The position numbers were made by a program, and so were the translations under genes. The notes below the pieces were generated by a model. That model did not search any database, was not told the origin of the DNA, and worked only from the letters and a program-made list of their open reading frames with translations. A stretch of 10,437 bases of DNA from JBOHCT01 sp050699055 (GTDB lineage: Bacteria > Actinomycetota > Actinomycetes > Streptosporangiales > JBOHCT01): positions 1 to 10,437 of the forward strand of contig JBOHCT010000157.1 of NCBI GenBank assembly GCA_050699055.1, read 5' to 3'. Positions 5,430-10,437 of the stretch are shown one piece after another (position 1 is the first letter of the stretch; each line of letters starts with the position of its first letter).

Positions 5430-7843
5430 CCGGCAACCCCGGTGGGCAGACCACCGCGAGCCTCGACCGGCTCACGACGCTGCATCCGCAGCTCCTGGGC
5501 CTACTGCGCATGGGCGTACTGGTCATCGACGACCAGGATCGTGTGACGCACTGCAGTCGGGCGGCCAGTCACCTCTTCGGGCGTGCCCCGCGGGCGGTGG
5601 TCGGCCGCCGCCTCGCCGACATTCTCGGCCGTCCGCCGGCACGTCGACACGTCTTCGAACCTTCGCGAAGTGACGCCGGGGCCCCCTGGAGCGGGGTCTG
5701 CGACGTCACGCACGGTCGTACGGTCACGACAGCGGCATGGTGGGTCTTCCCGCTGGATGGCGTGGGCTCCGCCCGCCGCCTCGTCCTCGTGGCGGACGCC
5801 AGGCGGCTGACCGAGCTCGGTCCGGGCCTCGCGGTCGGCGACCACGTGCCGTTGGTCCCGCCGGAAGGCGAACGGGACCCCGGCGTACGCATCCTGCGAG
5901 TGGAGCCGGCGATCGCGGCCGTGCCCCGCGGGGACAGAGAAACGTTCCGGCGCAACCTCGTCGAGATTCTCCCTCTCACCGGCCCGGACAGGAGCGAGCG
6001 CATCGTCCGGCAGGTTCTCGACCGCGGTTACCCTGCCCTCGACGTCACCGCAACCACCCGGCTCTGGTTCGCGCCGTACTGGAGCGAGGCGGGGCAGGCC
6101 ACCGGATCGCCGCTGCCCGCCGGCACCGACGGTGCGCGGCTGGAGCAGGGGCCGCCGCGGGAGAGCATGCTCGAGATGGCAGCGGCGCGGGAGCGCCTCG
6201 CGTTCCTCAACGAGGCCAGCACCCGGATCGGTACGACGCTCGATCTGGCCAAGACGATCGACGAGCTGTCGAGGGTTCTCGTTCCCTATTTCGCCGACTT
6301 CGCCGGGGTCCAGCTGCTCGACCAGATCGTGGCGAAGGGCGAGATGCCGTCCCGCTCCGCCACCGCATCCGCGCTGCTGCGCAGGGTCAGCGCGGTCCAC
6401 AACGACGAGCCTGGCCGGTGGGACGATGTCATCCCGCTGGACGAGGTCCTGCGGCTGCCGCCGGACACGCCGTTCGTACGCTGCATGGTGACCGGCAAGC
6501 CCGTCTGTGTCCCCCATGTCGACGCCGAGACGGGTGACGCCATATCGGCGTCGTTCGACGACCGCGACCTGCGGCCGCTCCTTCGGGAACGCTCGCTGCT
6601 GATCGTCCCGCTGACCGCGAGGGGCGGCAGTGTCATCGGCAACTTCGTGCTGTCGCGGAAACCCGACCGCACGGCCTTCGACGACATGGACATCGGCACC
6701 GCGGAGGAGCTGGCCAGGCGTGCGGCTCTGTCCATGGACAACGCGTGCATCTACCGCCGTGAGGCCGAGGCGGCCGACACCCTGCAGCGCAGCATGCGGC
6801 CCGAGGCGCCGCCGAGCATGGCGGGCGTCGAGGTCTCGTACCGCTACCTTCCGGGCAGCAAGGACGCCCAGGTGGGCGGCGACTGGTTCGACGTCATCAG
6901 GCTGCCGGGAAGCCGGGTGGCCTTCGTGGTCGGCGACGTCATGGGTCACGGGCTCAAGTCGGCGTCCGTCATGGGGCAGTTCCGTACTTGCGTACGCACC
7001 CTGGCCGCGCTCGACCTCCCGCCCGAGCAGGTCCTTCGCCACCTCGACGACCTCGCCCAACGGCTCGGCGAAAACTACCTCGCCACCTGCCTCTACGCGG
7101 TCTACGACCCGGTGGCGCGGCGCTGCGAGGCCGCCAACGCCGGCCACATCCCACCCGTACTCGTCGGGCCCGACGGGCGGTCAGACCTGCTCGAGCTGCC
7201 GCCAGGCGCGCCGATCGGCGTGGGCGGCGTCGCCTTCGAAGCCGTACGTTTCGAGATCCCCGACGGCAGCGAGCTCGTGCTGTGCACTGACGGCCTCATC
7301 GAGGTGCGCGGCAGGGACATCGGCATCGGGCTCACCAGGCTCTGTGCGAGCCTCGCCGGCCCCGCGCGCCCGCTGGACGAGGCCTGCGACTCGATCATCA
7401 ACGCGCTGCACACCGAGGACCGGCAGGACGACGTGGCGCTGCTGATGGCCCGCTTCTACGGCATCCCCCTCGAGGATGTCGCGTGGTGGTCGCCGGGCGC
7501 CGGGCCCGACGTGGTACGTGACGCGCGAGCCTTCGCCAGGGACGCCCTCGCGTCCTGGGGGCTTGATACGCTCGGCGACGCCGTCGAGCTGCTGGTGAGC
7601 GAGCTCGTCACCAACGCGGTGCGGCACGCGGACGGGCCGACCCAGATGCGGCTGCTGCGGGCCGACACGCTCCTGTGTGAGGTCAGCGACGCCACGACGA
7701 GCCTGCCCGCGCTTCGCGAGGTGAGCGGCGAGGCGGAGTACGGATGGGGTCTTCATCTGGTCAGCCGGCTCGCCAAAGCGTGGGGAAGCAGCCGCACCCC
7801 CACGGGCAAGGTCGTGTGGTTCGAGTACCCGCTGCGGCCGTAG
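5426..7843 (+). CDS. PAS-GAF-SpoIIE (PP2C) phosphatase with C-terminal anti-sigma-type HATPase domain
   Basis: An 805-residue cytoplasmic signalling protein. A PAS-like segment (about 22-70, MGVLVIDDQDRVTHCSRAA) is followed by a second sensory stretch and a GAF domain (about 256-445). The SpoIIE/PP2C phosphatase domain (about 450-677) has metal-binding acids in GGDWFD (484-489), GDVMGHG (503-509), TDG (621-623) and DD (668-669), plus NAGH at 571-574. The C-terminal GHKL ATPase domain (about 695-803) has the N-box ELVTNAVRHA (N730), VSDATTSLP (D755) and GWGLHLV. This architecture is typical of actinobacterial regulators that dephosphorylate anti-sigma antagonists and may also act as anti-sigma kinases. 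No partner is encoded nearby. The GTG at 5426 follows GGGAGGA by six bases. The frame is open back to 5243, but that part is not coding-like. Confidence 0.93.
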   Translation: MTGNPGGQTTASLDRLTTLHPQLLGLLRMGVLVIDDQDRVTHCSRAASHLFGRAPRAVVGRRLADILGRPPARRHVFEPSRSDAGAPWSGVCDVTHGRTVTTAAWWVFPLDGVGSARRLVLVADARRLTELGPGLAVGDHVPLVPPEGERDPGVRILRVEPAIAAVPRGDRETFRRNLVEILPLTGPDRSERIVRQVLDRGYPALDVTATTRLWFAPYWSEAGQATGSPLPAGTDGARLEQGPPRESMLEMAAARERLAFLNEASTRIGTTLDLAKTIDELSRVLVPYFADFAGVQLLDQIVAKGEMPSRSATASALLRRVSAVHNDEPGRWDDVIPLDEVLRLPPDTPFVRCMVTGKPVCVPHVDAETGDAISASFDDRDLRPLLRERSLLIVPLTARGGSVIGNFVLSRKPDRTAFDDMDIGTAEELARRAALSMDNACIYRREAEAADTLQRSMRPEAPPSMAGVEVSYRYLPGSKDAQVGGDWFDVIRLPGSRVAFVVGDVMGHGLKSASVMGQFRTCVRTLAALDLPPEQVLRHLDDLAQRLGENYLATCLYAVYDPVARRCEAANAGHIPPVLVGPDGRSDLLELPPGAPIGVGGVAFEAVRFEIPDGSELVLCTDGLIEVRGRDIGIGLTRLCASLAGPARPLDEACDSIINALHTEDRQDDVALLMARFYGIPLEDVAWWSPGAGPDVVRDARAFARDALASWGLDTLGDAVELLVSELVTNAVRHADGPTQMRLLRADTLLCEVSDATTSLPALREVSGEAEYGWGLHLVSRLAKAWGSSRTPTGKVVWFEYPLRP

Positions 7844-7894
7844 CCAAGGCGGTCACGGTCCCGCGAACCACGACCCGCGCAGCTGTCCGCGACG

Positions 7895-9616
7895 TCAGCG
7901 CCGCTTCCGCAGGAAGGCGCGCAGCCGGTCGAGCGGCCAGGTGTTGATGACGTCGTCAGGCGTCAGCCAGCCGCGCTGGGCCGTGCCCACGCCGTACCGC
8001 ATGAACGGCAGGTGCATGGTCGAGTGGGCGTCGCTGTCGATCGCGAACTTCACGCCGTACCGCCTCGCCCGCAGGACGTGGTCATCGGAGAGGTCGAGCC
8101 GGTCCGGGTAGGCGTCGATCTCCAGCGCCGTGCCCGTACGCGCGCACGCCTCGAACACCGCGTCGAGGTCGGCGTCGATGCCGGCCCGCCTGCCGAGGAT
8201 GCGGGCGGTGGGATGGCCGATGACGTCGACGTGGGGGTTCTCGCAGGCCCGTACGAGCCGTCGGGTCATCTCCTCGCGCGGCTGGGTGAAGTGCGAGTGA
8301 ACAGACGCGACGCAGAGGTCGAAGCCGTCGAGGAAGTCCGCGGACCAGTCCACCTCGCCGTCCGGGTCGATGTTGAGCTCGGAGCCGTGCAGCAGGCGCA
8401 TGCCGTTGTAGCGTCCGTCGAGGGCCCGCACCTTCTCCCGCTGGGCGAGCATCTTGTCGTCGGTCATGCGCTGCATGACGAGGTTCGGCGCGTGGTCGGT
8501 GACCGCGTAGTACTCGTACCCGCGGGCGGCCGCCGCCTCGAGCATCGGCTCGAGACTCGACACGCCGTCGGTGAGGTTGGTATGGGTGTGCAGGTCGCCG
8601 CGGATGTCGTCCTCGGTGACGAGCGTCGGCAGGTCGCCGCGCAGCGCGGCCTCGATCTCGCCGCGGTCCTCGCGCAGGGTCGGCGGGATCCACGGCAGGC
8701 CGAGCCGCTCGTACAGCTCCTTCTCGGTCTTCGAGACGAGCGGCTCGTCGGTCTCGGCGTCGAACAGGCCGTACTCGGAGAGCTTCCGCCCGGCCCGTAC
8801 GGCGATCTCGCGGGTACGGATGTTGTGGGCCTTGGAGCCGGTGAAGTACTGCAGCGCGGCGCCCCACGCCTCCGGCGGCACGACACGGAGGTCGACCTGC
8901 AGGCCGGCGTTCGTACGGACGGAACTCTTGGTCTCCCCCTTGGCGATGACCTCGCGGACCTGCGGCAGGGCGGCGAAGGCGTCCATGAGCGGCCGCGTCT
9001 TCGTGGCGACGGCGAGCACGTCGACGTCGCCGATCGTCTCGCGCATGCGGCGGAGCGAACCGGCGTACGTGCAGCGCTCGCAGCCTTCGACGTCACGCAG
9101 CGCGGCCACGATCTCGTCGGCGACCCCGGTGGCGACATCGAGGTGCACCCGCTCGGCGGCCTGCCGCATCAGCGAGACGCCGTGCAGGATGTTGTCCGCC
9201 GTCTTCTCGCCGAAGCCCTTGAGGTCGCCGAGGCGCCCGGCCTTGATCGCGTCCACCAGCTCGTCGACGGACGCGACCCCGAGCTCCTCGTAAAGGGCCA
9301 TCGCCTTCTTTGGGCCGAGCGTCGGGATAGCGGTGAGCTGCCGTACGCCGGCGGGGATCTGGGCCCGCAGCTCCTCGACGGCCTCGACCCGGCCGCCGCC
9401 CAGGTACTCCTGGATCTTCTCGGCGATGGACCTGCCGACGTTCGGGACCTGCTGGAGCCCCTTGAGGCCGAGCGTGCCGACGTCGTCGTGATGACCGGCG
9501 ATGGAGCGGGCGGCCCGCTCGTACGCCCGAGCACGGTGGGCGCTGCCCCCGGTGATCGTGATGAGGTCAGCATACTCCTGGAAGAGGTCGGCGACCTCGC
9601 CGTTGCGCCGCGCCAT
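7895..9616 (-). CDS. polX: DNA polymerase/3'-5' exonuclease PolX (Pol X core plus PHP domain)
   Basis: A 573-residue family X DNA polymerase for gap filling in base excision repair. The 8-kDa-like and helix-hairpin-helix part contains LQQVPNVGRSIAEKI (54-68) and LGDLKGFGEKTADNIL (129-144). The nucleotidyl transferase core has GSLRRMRETIGDVDVLAVA, with metal-binding D197 and D199, and third acid D242 (LQVDLRVV). YFTGSKAHN lies at 257-265. The PHP domain starts near 338 and has the full set of metal-binding motifs: DLHTH (H343, H345), TDH (D374, H375), HGSE (E413), HSH (H440, H442), GHP (H468) and DSDAH (D529, H531). Exonuclease or phosphatase activity is therefore likely intact. ATG 9616 has no clear ribosome site, but TACGCT sits seven bases upstream, so the mRNA is probably leaderless. 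Confidence 0.95.
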   Translation of the reverse strand: MARRNGEVADLFQEYADLITITGGSAHRARAYERAARSIAGHHDDVGTLGLKGLQQVPNVGRSIAEKIQEYLGGGRVEAVEELRAQIPAGVRQLTAIPTLGPKKAMALYEELGVASVDELVDAIKAGRLGDLKGFGEKTADNILHGVSLMRQAAERVHLDVATGVADEIVAALRDVEGCERCTYAGSLRRMRETIGDVDVLAVATKTRPLMDAFAALPQVREVIAKGETKSSVRTNAGLQVDLRVVPPEAWGAALQYFTGSKAHNIRTREIAVRAGRKLSEYGLFDAETDEPLVSKTEKELYERLGLPWIPPTLREDRGEIEAALRGDLPTLVTEDDIRGDLHTHTNLTDGVSSLEPMLEAAAARGYEYYAVTDHAPNLVMQRMTDDKMLAQREKVRALDGRYNGMRLLHGSELNIDPDGEVDWSADFLDGFDLCVASVHSHFTQPREEMTRRLVRACENPHVDVIGHPTARILGRRAGIDADLDAVFEACARTGTALEIDAYPDRLDLSDDHVLRARRYGVKFAIDSDAHSTMHLPFMRYGVGTAQRGWLTPDDVINTWPLDRLRAFLRKRR

Positions 9617-9623
9617 ACCCCAG

Positions 9624-9629
9624 AGCGTA
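9624..9629 (-). promoter_or_regulatory. Putative -10 box of a leaderless polX transcript
   Basis: On the minus strand TACGCT (matches TANNNT) is followed by seven bases and then the polX ATG. This spacing puts transcription start at or next to the A of the ATG. It would explain the lack of a Shine-Dalgarno sequence. The -35 region is not recognisable. Confidence 0.5.
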
Positions 9630-9670
9630 CGTACTCGACCGACGGACGTGGGCCGCGAGATGTTGCCGTC

Positions 9671-9699
9671 CTGTGGACAGAGGGTCGCGCCGTCCACAG
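9671..9699. repeat. Inverted repeat CTGTGGAC / GTCCACAG between polX and the HNH remnant
   Basis: Perfect eight-base arms (9671-9678 and 9692-9699) are separated by 13 bases. CTGTCCACA, read on the minus strand at 9680-9672, differs by one base from the actinobacterial DnaA box TTGTCCACA; the right arm is a weaker match. It may be a protein-binding site in the shared upstream region of two DNA-metabolism genes, or a hairpin. Confidence 0.4.
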
Positions 9700-9736
9700 A
9701 TGCTTCTCGTGGGGTGGTTGTGTCGGTCGGGGGCCA

Positions 9737-9742
9737 TATGAT
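9737..9742 (+). promoter_or_regulatory. Putative -10 box TATGAT of the HNH remnant
   Basis: TATGAT matches five of six consensus bases and lies six bases before the ATG at 9749, so transcription would start on the start codon. The LexA box begins on the very next base, an ideal place for repression. No good -35 hexamer at 16-18 bases. Confidence 0.55.
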
Positions 9743-9758
9743 TCGAACATGTGTTCGC
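9743..9758. promoter_or_regulatory. LexA-binding SOS box TCGAACATGTGTTCGC
   Basis: The known actinobacterial LexA consensus is TCGAAC-N4-GTTCGA. This site matches 11 of the 12 specified bases; only the last A is C. It directly follows the -10 box and contains the start codon of the HNH remnant, so LexA would block both polymerase and initiation. REP13E12/DUF222 genes of Mycobacterium tuberculosis are known LexA targets, which fits the downstream gene. Confidence 0.8.
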
Positions 9759-10021
9759 ATGAGTCGGGGTTGGCTCACCTCGCCGCCGCGGTCGACGCGC
9801 TGGCCTGTGGCTGGTGCGACGCCCACCACATCGTGCACTGGCCGGACGGCGGCCCGACATCACTGGGTAACTTGATCTTGATGTGTCGCTTCCATCACCG
9901 CTACGTCCACGAAGCCGGCTGGCAGATCAAAACCACACCCGACGGCCACCACGAATTCATCCCACCCGACCAGACACGGCACAGACCCGACGACCACCCC
10001 AGACCACCGCCCGCCGCGTGA
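9749..10021 (+). pseudogene. Internally deleted DUF222/HNH endonuclease gene (REP13E12-like remnant)
   Basis: A 90-residue frame starts MCSHESGLAHLAAAVDALA, which looks like the N-terminus of DUF222 proteins. It jumps directly into CGWCDAHHIVHWPDGGPTSL, the C-terminal HNH nuclease core. Full-length family members are usually several hundred residues, with the DUF222 domain and a first zinc-type CxxC before CDAHH. Here both are missing, so the gene looks like an in-frame internal deletion with the junction near 9805-9808. The remaining HNH part keeps CDAHHIVHW, NLILMCRFHHRYVHE and GW. Activity is doubtful because the N-terminal cysteine pair and DNA-binding part are gone. The promoter and LexA box are intact. 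It could still be expressed as a mini-protein under DNA damage. Confidence 0.75.
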
Positions 10022-10060
10022 CGGAACGACGCAGGCGCGCCGCCGGGTCGGGCCGGAGTG

Positions 10061-10077
10061 TTCGGCGCTCAGCCGAA
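10061..10077. terminator. Hairpin TTCGGC / GCCGAA between convergent coding fragments
   Basis: Perfect six-base arms (10061-10066, 10072-10077) surround a five-base loop that includes the stop codon of the leftward fragment. It lies 40 bases after the HNH remnant stop and could end transcription in either direction. There is no U-tract. Confidence 0.35.
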
Positions 10078-10310
10078 GGGCGCCGCACCATGCGCGGTCT
10101 CACCGCGGGTCACTGGGGCTCGCGACCGCGCGAGGCGTTCCAGAAGCACAGCCGCCTCGACGGGAGCGATCGCCCGCAGGTGCAGGTACGGCGAGACGAG
10201 GGCGTCGAACACCGTCCTGCCGCCCGCGAGTGGCGGGAGCCCGACGTTGCCTCGGCCCCGGTTGTACGAGTCCGTGACGCTACGCAGCAAGATCCGCCCG
10301 ACCAGCCAGC
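10069..10310 (-). pseudogene. C-terminal fragment of an unrecognised leftward gene
   Basis: Reading leftward to a TGA at 10071-10069, the frame gives QLRWLVGRILLRSVTDSYNR, a glycine-rich stretch, then TVFDALVSPYLHLRAIAPVE and a helical AAVLLERLARSRAP tail. Third positions are mostly G or C, as in real genes of this window, so it is probably a genuine coding remnant. I do not recognise the family. A TTG at 10290 is the only nearby start and has no ribosome site. The frame stays open further right, but beyond about 10310 it becomes rich in Gln and His and no longer looks coding. That fits truncation at the putative insertion sequence end at 10311. Confidence 0.4.
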
Positions 10311-10437
10311 GTAACTGGTCAGGTTGCCGGCGTGGCTGCTTGATCTCGGCGTGGCGTTGGTGATGCTGGTGGTGTGTCTGGGGCTGGCGAGGTTGAAGAG
10401 CTGCGGGAGCGGCTTGCCGCGCTGGAACGGGTCTTGT
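10311..10437 (+). mobile_element. Possible left end of an insertion sequence (IS66-like), partial
   Basis: The leftward coding-like frame breaks down near 10311, where GTAACTGGTCAGG begins. GTAA is the usual first four bases of IS66-family terminal repeats. About 60 bases on, a rightward frame with a charged coiled-coil start opens (10374). Only one end is in the window, so neither the terminal inverted repeat nor the 8-base target duplication can be confirmed. Confidence 0.25.
10374..10437 (+). CDS. N-terminus of a possible transposase (runs off the right edge)
   Basis: From GTG 10374 the frame reads VSGAGEVEELRERLAALERV, a Glu/Leu/Arg-rich heptad-like helix with G/C third positions. IS66 TnpC transposases commonly open with such a coiled coil, but so do many other proteins, and only 21 codons are present. 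An in-frame stop at 10341 bounds the start. No clear ribosome site precedes the GTG. The frame is likely real; the identity is a guess from the context of the putative IS end. Confidence 0.3.
   Translation, partial: MSGAGEVEELRERLAALERVL

Noticed and set aside
7844..7894. Terminator between the convergent phosphatase and polX genes
   Set aside because: Only short imperfect complementarities (GGTC/GACC, CGCG/CGCG) are visible; nothing stands out from background.
8012..9748. Long rightward open frame leading into the HNH remnant
   Set aside because: It is antisense to polX, which has every catalytic motif. The HNH remnant has its own -10 box, LexA box and start at 9749.
10288..10296. A third CAAGATCCG
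   Set aside because: The sequence 18 bases downstream does not match CGMAGTAKTCTGC, and it lies in the coding-like leftward frame. Nine-base matches occur by chance in 10 kb.
1..10437. CRISPR arrays, tRNA, rRNA or a known riboswitch
   Set aside because: No regularly spaced repeat series, cloverleaf or recognised riboswitch core was seen on either strand.

Overview
The window is high-GC DNA with strong G/C at third codon positions, many GTG starts and actinobacterial gene families: ergothioneine synthesis, SpoIIE phosphatase fused to a histidine-kinase-like ATPase, a DUF222/HNH remnant and a TCGAAC-N4-GTTCG SOS box. It looks like an ordinary chromosomal stretch of a filamentous or related actinomycete. 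The genus cannot be fixed from the sequence alone.

Layout. At 1-290 the N-terminus of an MFS transporter runs leftward out of the window. Divergent from it is a small two-helix membrane protein (449-676), then a flavin disulfide reductase of the dihydrolipoamide dehydrogenase fold (850-2214). A 221-base gap with a TTGACAAA direct repeat and a hairpin leads to a small DUF2795-like protein (2436-2657). The leftward operon egtB-egtD (5058 to 2762) makes the ergothioneine intermediates hercynine and its sulfoxide conjugate. Divergent from egtB is a large PAS-GAF-SpoIIE-HATPase regulator (5426-7843), preceded by a possible 35-codon leader ORF. Convergent with it is a bacterial PolX DNA polymerase with an intact PHP nuclease domain (9616 to 7895). 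Divergent from polX is a deletion remnant of a DUF222/HNH endonuclease gene (9749-10021), whose leaderless start sits inside a LexA box. The right end (10069-10437) holds an unrecognised leftward coding fragment that may be cut by the left end of an insertion sequence.

Themes. Several genes concern redox balance, stress signalling and DNA repair: disulfide reductase, ergothioneine, SpoIIE-type phosphatase, PolX and an SOS-controlled remnant. They are separate transcription units and no multi-gene defence system is visible.

The most unusual signal is non-coding. A bipartite motif, CAAGATCC-N18-CGMAGTAKTCTGC, occurs on both sides of egtBD. Downstream of egtD (2681-2746) it forms a symmetric double-sided element. 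Upstream of the phosphatase gene (5225-5263) it is single-sided. It is most simply read as a shared regulator or sigma-factor site, but I cannot assign it to a known one.
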